Positions 28,210-37,718 of a stretch of DNA of 64,000 nucleotides are shown one piece after another. How positions within the stretch are numbered: position 1 is the first letter of the stretch; each line of letters starts with the position of its first letter. Source of the DNA: an uncultured Christensenella sp. (lineage in GTDB: Bacteria; Bacillota; Clostridia; Christensenellales; UBA3700); contig CAJTKI010000001.1 in assembly GCA_910576875.1 (NCBI GenBank), positions 1-64,000 of the forward strand. The letters are read 5' to 3'. The notes under the pieces were generated by a model. That model was not told the origin of the DNA. It saw only the letters and a program-made list of their open reading frames with translations, and did no database searches. The translations under genes were made by a program, and so were the position numbers.

Positions 28210-29745
28210 TCATTCCCACTCGACGGTCGCGGGCGGTTTGGACGTCACGTCGTAGACGACGCGGTTGATCTGCGCGACTTCGTTGGTAATCCTGCTGCTC
28301 GCTCTTGCCAGCACGTCGTACGGCAAGCGCGTCCAGTCCGCGGTCATAAAGTCGTCCGTCGTCACCGCGCGCAACGCGACCGTATATCCGTACGTCCGCG
28401 CGTCGCCCATCACGCCGACGCTGCGCAGATCGGTCAACACGGCAAAATATTGATCGGTCATCGTATCCGCGCCCGCCGCGGCGACTTCTTCGCGAAAAAT
28501 CGCATCCGCTTCGCGCAGCGCCGCGAGTTTGTCTTCGGTAATCTCGCCGATCACGCGCACCGCCAACCCCGGTCCCGGGAACGGCTGTCTCCATACCAGA
28601 TCGCGCGGGATGCCCAACCGTATTCCGGCTTCGCGCACTTCGTCCTTAAACAAATCGCGCAGCGGTTCGACGATTTCGTCGAACTCGATCGCATCCGGCA
28701 ACCCGCCTACATTGTGATGACTTTTGATGACGGACGCGTCGCCCGCGCCGCTCTCGATGACGTCGGGATAGATCGTCCCTTGCACGAGCACGTCCACCTT
28801 GCCGATTCGTTGGGACTGCTCTTCGAACACGCGGATAAATTCTTCGCCGATGATCTTGCGCTTGCGTTCCGGCTCGACGACGCCCGCGAGTTTGGACAAA
28901 AAGCGTTCGCGCGCGTCGACGCGGATCAAATTCATTTCAAATCGCTCGCGGAACGTGCGTTCGACGAAGTCGCCTTCCCCCTTGCGCAACAGACCGTGAT
29001 CGACGAATACGCAAGTCAGATTGCTGCCGATCGCCCGATGCAGCAATACCGCCGCGACCGAAGAATCCACGCCGCCGCTCAACGCGCAAAGCACGCGTTT
29101 GCCCGCCAGCTCGACGCGATAGCGCTCGACCGCATGCTGCACGAAGTCGTCCATCTGCCAATCGCCTTTGCATCCGCATATCGCAAACAGGAAATTGTTC
29201 AACATCTGTTTGCCGTATTCGGTATGCAGTACTTCGGGATGGAACTGCACGCCGTAAATCTTGCGCCGTTCGTCGCACATCGCCGCGCAAGGACACTTGT
29301 CCGTACGCGCGATCACGCGGAACGATTGCGGCGGTTGTGCGATGTAATCGGAATGGCTCATCCAGCATACGCTCTCCGTCGGCACGCCGCCAAACAACGC
29401 GTCGTCTTCGACGCGCAACGCGACTTTGCCGTATTCGCCGCTGCTACGAGCGGCGCGGATCTCGCCGCCCGCCATATGCGCGATCAGTTGATCGCCGTAG
29501 CATATCCCCAAAATCGGAATTCCGGCGTCCAGAATCGCCGGATCGTAATGCGGCGATTGCGGATCGTAAACGCTGTTGGGACCGCCGGTAAAAATCACGC
29601 CTTTGTAGCCTTGTTCGACGATTTCCCGCGTCGAAATCGCACGGAACGGTTTGATCTCGGCATACACGCGATGCTCCCGCACGCGGCGCGCAATCAATTG
29701 ATTGTATTGTCCGCCGAAATCCAGTACCAATATTTTTTCTTGCAT
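28210..29745 (-). CDS. guaA: GMP synthase (glutamine-hydrolysing)
   Basis: 511 residues, standard length. An N-terminal class I amidotransferase has the active cysteine in LGICYGDQL and FHPEVLHT. The ATP pyrophosphatase domain has the P-loop ALSGGVDSS, and a C-terminal dimerisation domain ends [13 protein letters not shown] as in the family. It converts XMP to GMP. The ATG at 29745 has GGAG 8 nt upstream, and the frame remains open far upstream only as a shadow of purA. It lies 20 bp after purA, so purA-guaA probably form an operon covering both purine branches. Confidence 0.96.
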   Translation of the reverse strand: MQEKILVLDFGGQYNQLIARRVREHRVYAEIKPFRAISTREIVEQGYKGVIFTGGPNSVYDPQSPHYDPAILDAGIPILGICYGDQLIAHMAGGEIRAARSSGEYGKVALRVEDDALFGGVPTESVCWMSHSDYIAQPPQSFRVIARTDKCPCAAMCDERRKIYGVQFHPEVLHTEYGKQMLNNFLFAICGCKGDWQMDDFVQHAVERYRVELAGKRVLCALSGGVDSSVAAVLLHRAIGSNLTCVFVDHGLLRKGEGDFVERTFRERFEMNLIRVDARERFLSKLAGVVEPERKRKIIGEEFIRVFEEQSQRIGKVDVLVQGTIYPDVIESGAGDASVIKSHHNVGGLPDAIEFDEIVEPLRDLFKDEVREAGIRLGIPRDLVWRQPFPGPGLAVRVIGEITEDKLAALREADAIFREEVAAAGADTMTDQYFAVLTDLRSVGVMGDARTYGYTVALRAVTTDDFMTADWTRLPYDVLARASSRITNEVAQINRVVYDVTSKPPATVEWE

Positions 29746-29765
29746 ACGCTTGCTCCGTCCGCGCG

Positions 29766-31040
29766 TCAACGCACGATGATGCTGTCGCGTTCCGGTCCGA
29801 CCGACACATAGCCGATGCGGCAACCCAGATTGCGCTCCAAATATTCGACGTACGCGCGCGCCTGCGGCGGAAGATCTTCCCATCTGCGCACGGACGAAAT
29901 ATCGCATTTCCAGCCTTGCAGGCTTTCGAACACCGGCTTGGCGCTCGCCAACGCCGCCGGGAACGGGAACTTGTCCGTCCGCACGCCGTCGATTTCGTAA
30001 TGCGTACAGACGGGAATCTCGTCCATGTCGTCGAGCACGTCGAGTTTGGTCAACGCGAGATTGGTCGCCGCCTGCATGCGCACGCCGTAGCGGGTCGCAA
30101 CCAAATCGATCGGTCCCACGCGCCGCGGGCGTCCCGTCTTGGCGCCGTACTCCGCGCCCGCTTTGCGCAACGCTTCGGCGCGCTCGCCGAACCATTCGCA
30201 GACAAACGGACCTTCGCCCACGCACGTCGAATACGCCTTGACGACGCCGACGACCTCGTCGATCTTCGCGCCGGGCAATCCCGATCCGACCGGCGCGTAC
30301 GCCGCGGTCGTATTGGACGACGTCGTAAACGGATGGATGCCGTAATCCAAATCGCGCAACGCGCCCAGTTGCGCTTCGAACAAGATGCGTTTGCCTTGCG
30401 CGGCGGCATCGTCCAGCCACGCGCCCGTATCGCAGACGTACGGCTTGATCTTCTCGCCGTAATCGGCGATCCAATCCGTCAATTGATCCATCGTATACGG
30501 TTGCGCGCCGTATACGCGCTCCAAAGTCAGATTCTTCCACTCCAACAGGTCGCGCAGATGCGCGCGCAGATGGTCGGGATAGAACAACTCGCCCGCCAAG
30601 ATCGTTTTCTTCTGATATTTGTCGGAATAAAACGGCGCGATGCCCTGTTTTGTCGAACCGTACTTCTTATCTTGCAAGCGCGCTTCTTCGAGCGCGTCGA
30701 GATCGCGATGCCACGGCAACAGCAACGACGCGCGATCGCTGATTTTGAGATTGTTCGGCGTGAGCGCGACGCCCTGCTCGGTCACGGATTGCATTTCCTG
30801 CCAAAGGTTTTCGCAATCCAACGCGACGCCGTTGCCCAAAATATTGACGACGCCGTCGCGGAAAATCCCGGACGGCAATAAATGTAAAGCAAATTTTCCG
30901 TATTCGTTGATGACCGTGTGTCCGGCGTTGCCGCCGCCCTGATAGCGTACGACGACGTCGTAATCGCGGGTCAGCAAGTCGACCATACGGCCTTTGCCTT
31001 CGTCACCCCAGTTGATGCCGACGATTGCACAATTTGACAT
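29766..31040 (-). CDS. purA: Adenylosuccinate synthetase
   Basis: 424 residues. The GTP-binding start [19 protein letters not shown], then [10 protein letters not shown] and GPFVCEW are diagnostic. It makes adenylosuccinate from IMP and aspartate, the first step to AMP. The family usually has GDEGKGK, so the Arg after GKG is a small variation. The ATG at 31040 has GGAGGA 7 nt upstream. It heads a purA-guaA(-carA-carB) run. Confidence 0.96.
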   Translation of the reverse strand: MSNCAIVGINWGDEGKGRMVDLLTRDYDVVVRYQGGGNAGHTVINEYGKFALHLLPSGIFRDGVVNILGNGVALDCENLWQEMQSVTEQGVALTPNNLKISDRASLLLPWHRDLDALEEARLQDKKYGSTKQGIAPFYSDKYQKKTILAGELFYPDHLRAHLRDLLEWKNLTLERVYGAQPYTMDQLTDWIADYGEKIKPYVCDTGAWLDDAAAQGKRILFEAQLGALRDLDYGIHPFTTSSNTTAAYAPVGSGLPGAKIDEVVGVVKAYSTCVGEGPFVCEWFGERAEALRKAGAEYGAKTGRPRRVGPIDLVATRYGVRMQAATNLALTKLDVLDDMDEIPVCTHYEIDGVRTDKFPFPAALASAKPVFESLQGWKCDISSVRRWEDLPPQARAYVEYLERNLGCRIGYVSVGPERDSIIVR

Positions 31041-31433
31041 GGAATATCCTCCGTAAAGATAGATTCGGCTCGTGCGCCGCATTTGACTCGTATGCTCCGC
31101 CGAACGCGACCGACGCATGCGCCGCGATCGAAATTCGGGATCATGCGCGCGCTTTTTCGGCGCTGCCGCAAACGCCGTTTTGCATCCGAAAACCGCGATG
31201 AATCCGCGCGTTGCCGATCGTTGCGACGTCTATTCTATTTTTTCGCTTTTTGCGCGATTTGTCAAGTTTACGCAACCAATTTTCGGAGCGGATCGCAATA
31301 TTTTTGCCGCGCGATTTTCATCGCGCCGCTCCGCTTGTCCCCGCGCAAAACCGCGCCGAAACGCAACCGCCGCCGCTCGATGCAAAACACGCGAAAAATC
31401 CCCGATTTTCAAGCAAAAATTCAACAAAATCCG
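31041..31433. other. Gene-free interval upstream of purA
   Basis: About 390 bp. On the minus strand a TTGACA at 31265-31260 is the best -35 candidate for purA, but no -10 sits at standard spacing. I looked for a purine riboswitch and did not find its conserved core. No gene is supported. Confidence 0.4.
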
Positions 31434-32810
31434 TTACGCCCGATCGTCGTATCCCGCTTGCGCGAAACGCGCGCGGGCGCGAGCGGATTTATACCAACCG
31501 CCGCCATAATAAAAGATCGCGCTCAACACGGTCGCCACCGACCAACCGATCGGCCAGGACCACCATATGCCGTCCACGCCGAGCACGCGGTTGAGTACAA
31601 AACAAAGCGCCACGCGCACCGCCAGATCGGCAAACGTCGCGATCATAAACGCGGTCATGCTTTCCGCGCCGCGCAACACCGCGTCGTACATGAGTTTGCA
31701 ACCGATGACGAGATAGAACGGACTGACGATCAACAAAAACCGACTGCCCGTCGCAATCGCCGCGTCGCTGACCTGATCCATAAACAAGCCCAACGCGCCT
31801 TTGCGGCAAAACGCGTAGATCAACGACATCGGCACGCAGATCATCGCCGCCATGCCCAAACCGACGTTCAGTCCGCGCTTGACGCGCGTCAATTGATGCG
31901 CTCCCATGTTTTGCGCGGCAAATCCGGACACCGCGCCCGCCATCGCGGTCACGGTCGTCAGCACAAACGTATTGAGTTTCACCGCCGCGGTATATCCGGC
32001 GACGACGGACGACCCGTAGCCGTTGACCAAGCCCTGAATGACGAGATTACCGACCGAAATAAAACTCTGTTGCAGCACGCTGGGAATCGCTACCGTGCAC
32101 ATCTGCCCCAAAAGCCGCAACGAAAACGCTTTGGCGCGTTCGGATCCGTCGCGCAGCTTGCGCATGCGGATCAACAGCGCGACCGCGCACAGCGCCGCCG
32201 CGACCGACTGCGTCAAAAAAGTCGCCCACGCCAGTCCCGCGACGCCCATGCGGAACACGAGCACAAACAGCAGATCCAATCCGATATTGCCCAAACTGGA
32301 AGCGATCAAAAAGTAAAACGGCGTGCGCGAATCCCCGAGCGCGGAAAAAATCCCGTTGCAGACGTTGTACAGCAGGACGAACAAAAATCCGCCGATGTAG
32401 ATATACAGATAGCGCATCGCATCCGCGAAAATATCCCCGGGAGTCTGCACGAGCCGCATCAACGACGTCGCGCTCGCAAGTCCTATGCCGGTCAGTACGA
32501 CGCCGAGCACGCCGACCGCGATCAGGATCGTCGATACGCTCTCGCGGACTTCCCGATACCGCCGCGCGCCGAACAACCGCGACACGATGACGCTGCAACC
32601 GAGATTGCATCCCAGCGCCACCGCCATAAACAGCATCGTGATCGGAAAGGACGCGCCGACCGCCGCAAGCGCGTTTTCGTCGATGCACTTGCCCGCGATG
32701 ACGGTGTCCGCCATGTTGTAGAGTTGCTGAAACACGACGCTGCCCAGCATCGGCAGCGCATACCGCCACATGACGCCCGATACTTTGCCTTGGGTCAAAT
32801 CCCGGATCAT
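31434..32810 (-). CDS. MATE-family efflux transporter
   Basis: 458 residues, twelve hydrophobic segments in two homologous halves. The start is typical for the DinF/NorM-like MATE clade of Firmicutes (WRYALPMLGSVVFQQLYNMADTV). These antiporters export cationic drugs or metabolites using Na+ or H+ gradients. The substrate is unknown. GGAGG lies 5 nt before the ATG at 32810. It is divergent from the cobalamin riboswitch transcript. Confidence 0.93.
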   Translation of the reverse strand: MIRDLTQGKVSGVMWRYALPMLGSVVFQQLYNMADTVIAGKCIDENALAAVGASFPITMLFMAVALGCNLGCSVIVSRLFGARRYREVRESVSTILIAVGVLGVVLTGIGLASATSLMRLVQTPGDIFADAMRYLYIYIGGFLFVLLYNVCNGIFSALGDSRTPFYFLIASSLGNIGLDLLFVLVFRMGVAGLAWATFLTQSVAAALCAVALLIRMRKLRDGSERAKAFSLRLLGQMCTVAIPSVLQQSFISVGNLVIQGLVNGYGSSVVAGYTAAVKLNTFVLTTVTAMAGAVSGFAAQNMGAHQLTRVKRGLNVGLGMAAMICVPMSLIYAFCRKGALGLFMDQVSDAAIATGSRFLLIVSPFYLVIGCKLMYDAVLRGAESMTAFMIATFADLAVRVALCFVLNRVLGVDGIWWSWPIGWSVATVLSAIFYYGGGWYKSARARARFAQAGYDDRA

Positions 32811-32916
32811 AACGCCTCCACGCCCCTTTCGCTCCCGTTATACCACCGGCACGCGCGAATGTCAAACGCATCCCGACGAATTTTGTCTGCGATTGCAAAA
32901 CCTGTCCCGCAATCGA

Positions 32917-32946
32917 TTGCAAGATCGCCGCGCGACGTGCTATACT
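32917..32946 (+). promoter_or_regulatory. Promoter of the cobalamin-riboswitch transcript
   Basis: TTGCAA (32917-32922), an 18-bp spacer and TATACT (32941-32946) preceded by TGC, an extended -10. The predicted start is near 32953, just before the riboswitch. Confidence 0.7.
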
Positions 32947-32964
32947 GTCGATAACCGAAATACG

Positions 32965-33175
32965 GTCGAAGGTTGTTGCGGCATCGCATGCGAGCCGTAC
33001 ATTAAAAAGGGAACGGAGTGAAAATCTCCGACAGCCCCCGCTACTGTAACAACTACAAACGCGCATATCCACCGCTGCGGCGGGAAGGGCGCGTAAGGCA
33101 AGAAGTTGTAAGTCAGGAGACCTGCCCGCGACCGACGCGAAACCAATCTCGGAGGGAGACGGCGTGGATCAAGTC
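32965..33175 (+). ncRNA. Cobalamin (B12) riboswitch
   Basis: The conserved core is clear: AAGGGAACGGAGTGAAAATC (from 33006), then the ACAGCCCCCGCTACTGTAA block, and the 3' box AGTCAGGAGACCTGCC at 33111-33126. Binding of adenosyl- or related cobalamin normally lowers expression of the gene downstream. An expression platform with nested hairpins follows before the lipoprotein gene. Ends are approximate. Confidence 0.95.
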
Positions 33176-33215
33176 TTTTGCGCGCTCGTTCCGACGGGCG
33201 CGTTTTCGTTGATCC
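33166..33215 (+). promoter_or_regulatory. Expression platform of the riboswitch (nested hairpin, terminator-like)
   Basis: GGATCAA (33166-33172) pairs with TTGATCC (33209-33215). Inside lies CGCGC (33181-33185) against GCGCG (33198-33202), followed by TTTT (33203-33206). The inner stem plus T-run could terminate transcription. Confidence 0.5.
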
Positions 33216-33243
33216 GACAAACCAAATGCAAAGGAGACTGCAC

Positions 33244-33714
33244 ATGAAACAACAACTGACGAAACTGCTGACCGTACTGCTCTTGCTGACGCTCTGCATC
33301 GCGGCGTTTGCCGCGTGCGGCGGCGACGAAGCGGATCCGATCGGCACGATGCAACTCGTCCTGCTGGACGGCGACGATGCGACGGTATACGAAATCCCGT
33401 TGTCCGAACTGCCCGCAAACACCGACGCTACGGGATTGGTGCGCGTATTGGATTATCTGCAAGCGCAGGACAAACTCACGTATACGATCGCCAACGGCAT
33501 GTTTTCGCAAGTCGGTCCGATCCGCGAGGATGCGGGCGCGGGGATCTATGTCTATCTGTACACTTCGGTCGCCAAGGATCTCGACGTATCGATCTACGCG
33601 ACCACGATCGAATACGACGGCAAAACCTATACCAATTCCGGCGTGGGCGCGGAACAGATGACGCTCGAAGACGGCTGCGTCATCATCGTGACGACGATCG
33701 TATTCGGCGCGTAA
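33244..33714 (+). CDS. B12-regulated lipoprotein with DUF4430-like domain
   Basis: 156 residues. A lipoprotein signal ends in AFAAC with the lipid cysteine at residue 23 and a GGDEAD linker. The rest resembles the DUF4430 fold found in transcobalamin/intrinsic-factor-type proteins: a VLDYLQAQ-like helix, strands, a central tyrosine-rich strand and the late MTLEDGCVIIVTTIVF (usually ..l.dGDvI...). Because a B12 riboswitch precedes it and an ECF S component follows 1 bp after its stop, a cobalamin-capturing surface lipoprotein is the best inference. AAAGGAG lies 7 nt before the ATG. The domain call is by pattern and not certain. Confidence 0.72.
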   Translation: MKQQLTKLLTVLLLLTLCIAAFAACGGDEADPIGTMQLVLLDGDDATVYEIPLSELPANTDATGLVRVLDYLQAQDKLTYTIANGMFSQVGPIREDAGAGIYVYLYTSVAKDLDVSIYATTIEYDGKTYTNSGVGAEQMTLEDGCVIIVTTIVFGA

Positions 33715-33715
33715 C

Positions 33716-34291
33716 ATGCGAAAGCGCGCGTTGCAACTGGCTTTGACCGCTCTGCTGTCCGCGCTTTTGACGGGCGGCAAAGCGGCGCTTGCCGCGATCC
33801 CCAACGTCGAGATCGTCACGTTGCTGTGCGCGTTGTACGGCACGACGTTCGGCGCAATCGGCATCGCCGCGACCTACCTGTTCGTGACGACCGAAACGCT
33901 GATCTGGGGCTTCGGCGGATGGATCGTCACGTATGCGCTGTACTGGCCGTGCGTGACGTTCGTATTCGCGCTGCTGGGCAAGTACGACGTACGCAACCGT
34001 TGGATCTGCACGCTCGTCGCGTGCGTCATGACGGTATGGTTCGGCGTATTGTCGTCGCTCGTGGACACGGGACTGTTTACCGGATTTCTGCACGACTTCT
34101 GGCGACGTTTTGCGATTATCTACGTACGGGGCGGCGCGTTCTATGTCGCCCAGATCGTCTGCAACGCGTTGCTCTTCCCGATCGCGTTCGTGCCGCTGCA
34201 TCGCGCGCTCGTCCGCATATTGCCCGAGCGCATGCGTCGGTTCTGTCTGTTGACTCCGTACCGACGCAAACCGCTGCCCAAACAATCTTGA
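33716..34291 (+). CDS. ECF transporter S component, probably for cobalamin
   Basis: 191 residues, about six membrane helices. The N-terminus has an ECF S-component look (small residues spaced as A-x-x-x-A, then AAIPNVEIVTLLCALYGTTFG). S components bind the vitamin and dock to the shared EcfA/A'/T module, which is not in this window. Position behind a B12 riboswitch and a DUF4430-like lipoprotein points to cobalamin or a corrinoid. The ATG begins 1 bp after the preceding stop. A strong terminator follows at 34306. Confidence 0.78.
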   Translation: MRKRALQLALTALLSALLTGGKAALAAIPNVEIVTLLCALYGTTFGAIGIAATYLFVTTETLIWGFGGWIVTYALYWPCVTFVFALLGKYDVRNRWICTLVACVMTVWFGVLSSLVDTGLFTGFLHDFWRRFAIIYVRGGAFYVAQIVCNALLFPIAFVPLHRALVRILPERMRRFCLLTPYRRKPLPKQS

Positions 34292-34305
34292 CTTCCAACA
34301 TATCA

Positions 34306-34334
34306 AAAACGGCGACGCAATGCGTCGCCGTTTT
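34306..34334. terminator. Bidirectional terminator between the ECF gene and nagB
   Basis: A 14-bp stem (AAAACGGCGACGCA and its complement) with A-rich and T-rich ends. It serves both the + strand riboswitch operon and the - strand nagB. Confidence 0.9.
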
Positions 34335-34357
34335 GTTGTTTGTAATTTGCAATCCGA

Positions 34358-35092
34358 TTATTTGCTCAATTTGCTCGCCGCGGCTTCGTCCACGATGACG
34401 ACGACGTCGGGATGCTTTTGCAAAATGCTCGCGGGACATTCGGTCGTAATCTCGCCTTCGATCATCGCGCGCACGGCGTCCGCTTTGTTTTCGCCGTTGG
34501 CGACAAGCAGGATCTTCTTGGCGTTCATGACGTTGGCAATGCCCATCGTGATCGCGTGCGTCGGCACTTCGTCCAAACTCTGGAAAAAGCGCGCGTTGTC
34601 CAGACGGGTCTTGTCTTTGAGCTTGACGATATTGGTCGTCGAATCGAACGACGTGCCCGGCTCGTTAAATCCGATATGCCCGTTCGCGCCGATCCCCAGC
34701 ACCTGCACGTCCTGCCGCAACTGCGCCAACAACGCCGTATAACGCGCGCATTCCGCGGCCGTATCCTGCGCCATGCCGTTGGGCAAATGTACGTTTTCTT
34801 CCTTGACGTCGATGTGATTGAACAGATTGTCGTGCATAAAATACACATAGCTCTGATCGTCCTGCGCGCCCAGACCGATGTACTCGTCCAGATTGACGGT
34901 CGTGACCTGCGCGTACGACGTGCCGTTGCGGCGATGATCGGCGATCATATTCTGATACAGCCCGATCGGCGAAGATCCGGTCGCCAGTCCCAGCACCGCG
35001 CGGGGATTGTCGGTAACGATGCGTCGAACGACGGCAAAAGCCGCGTCGCTGATTTCCTGATAATTCTGTTTGACAATAAGTTGAATCGCCAT
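34358..35092 (-). CDS. nagB: Glucosamine-6-phosphate deaminase
   Basis: 244 residues. LGLATGSSPIGLY, NLDEYIGL and GIGANGHIGFNEPG are the family signatures. It converts glucosamine-6-phosphate to fructose-6-phosphate and ammonia, feeding amino sugars to glycolysis. GAGC-rich sequence (AGGAG) precedes the ATG by about 9 nt. nagA is not adjacent. It lies 59 bp behind gpmI and may be read from the gpmI promoter. Confidence 0.95.
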   Translation of the reverse strand: MAIQLIVKQNYQEISDAAFAVVRRIVTDNPRAVLGLATGSSPIGLYQNMIADHRRNGTSYAQVTTVNLDEYIGLGAQDDQSYVYFMHDNLFNHIDVKEENVHLPNGMAQDTAAECARYTALLAQLRQDVQVLGIGANGHIGFNEPGTSFDSTTNIVKLKDKTRLDNARFFQSLDEVPTHAITMGIANVMNAKKILLVANGENKADAVRAMIEGEITTECPASILQKHPDVVVIVDEAAASKLSK

Positions 35093-35151
35093 GTTGTATG
35101 CTCCTATATCTTATACGGTTCGTTATATGCCGAAAGCGGCGCGATTATGCG

Positions 35152-36687
35152 TCAGCGCTCGATCAGCGACTTGCCCGACATTTCCTGCGGGACGGGAATG
35201 CCCATCATTTCCAACATCGTGGGCGCGATATCGCACAGTTTGCCGCCGTCGGCAAGACCTTTGACGCTCGCGTTGCCGATCGCGATCAACGGGACCGGAT
35301 TGGTCGTATGCGCGGTAAACGGCGTGCCGTCCGCCTCGAACATGTGATCGCAGTTGCCGTGATCCGCGGTCACCAATGCTTGTCCGCCGACCGAAAGGAT
35401 CGCGTCCACGACCTTTTGCACGCATTCGTCCGTGACCGATACGGCGCGTTTCGCCGCGTCGAGCACGCCGGTGTGTCCGACCATGTCGCAGTTGGCGAAA
35501 TTGAGAATCATGACCTGATATTCGCCGCTGCGAATGACTTCGCAAGCCTTATCGCATACGCCGTACGCGCTCATTTCGGGTTGCATGTCAAACGTCGCGA
35601 TCTTGGGCGAATCGATCAAAATGCGATCTTCGCCGGGATTGGCGGCTTCCACGCCGCCGTTGAAGAAGAACGTCACGTGCGCGTATTTCTGCGTCTCTGC
35701 GATCCGGAACTGCTTGATGCCCAATCCGCTCAGATATTCGCCGAGCGTATTGCGATAGCTCTCCGGACGGTACGCAACCTGCAAACGGTCGCCGAACGTC
35801 ACGTCATACTGCGTAAACGATACAAACCGCGGATGCAAAAATCCTTTGCCCCGCTCGAATCCCGCAAAATCCGCGTCGATCATCGAACGCGTGATCTGAC
35901 GCGCGCGGTCGGGACGGAAGTTGAAGAAAATCACGCTGTCGCCGTCGTTGACGGTCGCAACGGGCGCGCCTTTGTCCAACAATACGGTCGGCAGAACGAA
36001 TTCGTCCGTCACGCCCGCATCGTAGCTGTGCTGCATCGCCTGAATCGGATCGGTCTCGTACAGTCCGCGTCCTTCGGTCAGCGCGGCGTACGCCTTGCTC
36101 ACGCGATCCCAGATATTGTCGCGATCCATCGCATAGAACCGTCCGCAAATCGTCGCGATCCGCCCGAAACGCAACCGCTCCATCTCCGCGCTCAGCGCGG
36201 CGATATACTCTTTGCCGCTGGTCGGCGGCACGTCGCGTCCGTCCATAAAACAATGGACGTATACCTGATCCAATCCGCGGCGTTTCGCCATCTCGATCAG
36301 CGCGTACAAATGCGTAATATGGCTGTGCACGCCGCCGTCGGAGACCAGCCCCATGACGTGCAGTTGTTTGCCGTTGTCGCGCGCATGATCCATCGCGTCG
36401 ACCAACGCGGGATTTTCAAAGAAATCTCCGTCCTGAATGGATTTGGTAATGCGCGTCAATTCTTGATAAATGATGCGTCCCGCGCCGATGTTGAGATGAC
36501 CGACTTCGCTGTTGCCCATCTGTCCGTCGGGCAGACCGACCGCCATGCCGCCCGCCTGCAACTGCGTATTGGGATACTCGCGCAACATGCGCTGTACGTT
36601 GGGAGAAGTCTGCTCGTCGATCGCGTTGTCCGCGCCTTTCGGCGCGATTCCGTAACCGTCCATGATAATCAAACCGGTAAATTGCAT
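35152..36687 (-). CDS. gpmI: 2,3-bisphosphoglycerate-independent phosphoglycerate mutase
   Basis: 511 residues, the standard iPGM length. It has the N-terminal metal motif MDGYGIAP, the catalytic serine in MGNSEVGHLNIG (about 58-69), MDGRDVPP, and the late metal ligands NCDMVGHTG and TADHGNCD. It interconverts 3- and 2-phosphoglycerate. AGGAGG lies 7 nt upstream of the ATG and a clear promoter stands at 36753-36781. An ApgM-type paralogue lies at 17.7 kb. Confidence 0.97.
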   Translation of the reverse strand: MQFTGLIIMDGYGIAPKGADNAIDEQTSPNVQRMLREYPNTQLQAGGMAVGLPDGQMGNSEVGHLNIGAGRIIYQELTRITKSIQDGDFFENPALVDAMDHARDNGKQLHVMGLVSDGGVHSHITHLYALIEMAKRRGLDQVYVHCFMDGRDVPPTSGKEYIAALSAEMERLRFGRIATICGRFYAMDRDNIWDRVSKAYAALTEGRGLYETDPIQAMQHSYDAGVTDEFVLPTVLLDKGAPVATVNDGDSVIFFNFRPDRARQITRSMIDADFAGFERGKGFLHPRFVSFTQYDVTFGDRLQVAYRPESYRNTLGEYLSGLGIKQFRIAETQKYAHVTFFFNGGVEAANPGEDRILIDSPKIATFDMQPEMSAYGVCDKACEVIRSGEYQVMILNFANCDMVGHTGVLDAAKRAVSVTDECVQKVVDAILSVGGQALVTADHGNCDHMFEADGTPFTAHTTNPVPLIAIGNASVKGLADGGKLCDIAPTMLEMMGIPVPQEMSGKSLIER

Positions 36688-36752
36688 ATAGCCTCCTGCT
36701 GTGTGCCGAACACAATCCGCACAACATCGGACATTTGCCCGAATGCGCCCTT

Positions 36753-36781
36753 ATTGTAGCACACCGCCGATGCAAAGTCAA
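36753..36781 (-). promoter_or_regulatory. Sigma-A-type promoter of gpmI
   Basis: TTGACT (36781-36776), a 17-bp spacer and TACAAT (36758-36753). Confidence 0.85.
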
Positions 36782-36840
36782 ACATGCGTACGCAAATTGC
36801 GCCCGCACGCATACGCAAAACCGTATCCGATCGGGACGGC

Positions 36841-36868
36841 AAAACAAAACGGCGCCCGAAAGCGCCGT
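36841..36868 (-). terminator. Terminator of the small membrane-protein gene
   Basis: Minus-strand stem ACGGCGC/GCGCCGT (36868-36849) with a 6-nt loop followed by TTTTGTTTT. Confidence 0.85.
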
Positions 36869-36893
36869 CCGTATTTTGCAACGCACCGCCGCG

Positions 36894-37505
36894 TCACGCC
36901 GCTTGCGCGAGCACCCAATCCAAATACGCCGTCCGCGTCTGCGCGTCCCGCGCAAGGATCGAACAATCGTACAGATTGCCCCCGCGCAAGAAAACCGCAT
37001 GCCAACCGTCGTCGCTTCGATCCAACCAATAGCCCGTCGCGCCGTCCCCGAATCGCTCCATCTGCGCGGTTGCGTCCGCCGCATATTGTTCGAACGTCCG
37101 CGCGTCGCTGCGATAGCGATCGCCGAGCGTACAACGGATCGAGATCGAGCCGTCGGCAAGCGTATTGTCTACGCTGTAACCGAAACATTTGGGCGCGCTC
37201 TTATCGTCGCTGCGCGTGTCTTTCTTTTTCAAATCGTCGTAATCATTGAAATTCGCGTTTGCCTGCCATTGCGCCTGCGGATACGCGAACGCCGCAACTT
37301 CGCTTCCCAGATACGACTGCAATGCTTGCGGCGTATCGAACGTCCGCACATAATGGACCGCGGGATCGTTCGCCAACGAGCCGATAATAATTCCTAAAAG
37401 CGCGCAGACCGTCGCCGCCGCGATCGCAAGCGAAATCGCGACGAATTTCAGCGCCTGGCGATGCGCGTTGCCGCGCGTTTGCGGTTGTTCCTTGCAAATG
37501 TCCAT
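36894..37505 (-). CDS. Small single-pass membrane protein, function unknown
   Basis: 203 residues from the ATG at 37505, which follows a G-rich Shine-Dalgarno and a strong promoter. A cytoplasmic N-terminus of about 25 residues is followed by one membrane helix (about 29-47) and an outer domain of about 150 residues with aromatic-rich strands (GATGYWLDRSDDGWHAVF). I do not recognise a family. It is a single-gene unit with its own promoter and terminator between gpmI and tpiA. Confidence 0.7.
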   Translation of the reverse strand: MDICKEQPQTRGNAHRQALKFVAISLAIAAATVCALLGIIIGSLANDPAVHYVRTFDTPQALQSYLGSEVAAFAYPQAQWQANANFNDYDDLKKKDTRSDDKSAPKCFGYSVDNTLADGSISIRCTLGDRYRSDARTFEQYAADATAQMERFGDGATGYWLDRSDDGWHAVFLRGGNLYDCSILARDAQTRTAYLDWVLAQAA

Positions 37506-37620
37506 CCGAAATCCCCCCGTACTGCCGATCCTTCGATCGGAATCCGCATCGCAGATGCGTTCGATGCAAACTTTGCAACAATCGGTTTTCCGATAAACGG
37601 AACGACCTTTCCCTATACAA

Positions 37621-37649
37621 AGTATACCCCCGTCCGCACGCCGTGTCAA
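37621..37649 (-). promoter_or_regulatory. Sigma-A-type promoter of the small membrane-protein gene
   Basis: TTGACA (37649-37644), a 17-bp spacer and TATACT (37626-37621). Confidence 0.88.
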
Positions 37650-37668
37650 TACTCAAAGTTTTGACAAC

Positions 37669-37697
37669 GAAAAACGACCGCGCCCGAAAGCGCGGTC
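37669..37697 (-). terminator. Terminator of tpiA
   Basis: Minus-strand stem GACCGCGC/GCGCGGTC (37697-37676) with a 6-nt loop, followed by GTTTTT. Confidence 0.85.
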
Positions 37698-37718
37698 GCA
37701 ACGTTCGACGAAATGCGA

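Noticed and set aside
31041..31433. Purine riboswitch upstream of purA
   Set aside because: The conserved junction core of the purine riboswitch is not present.
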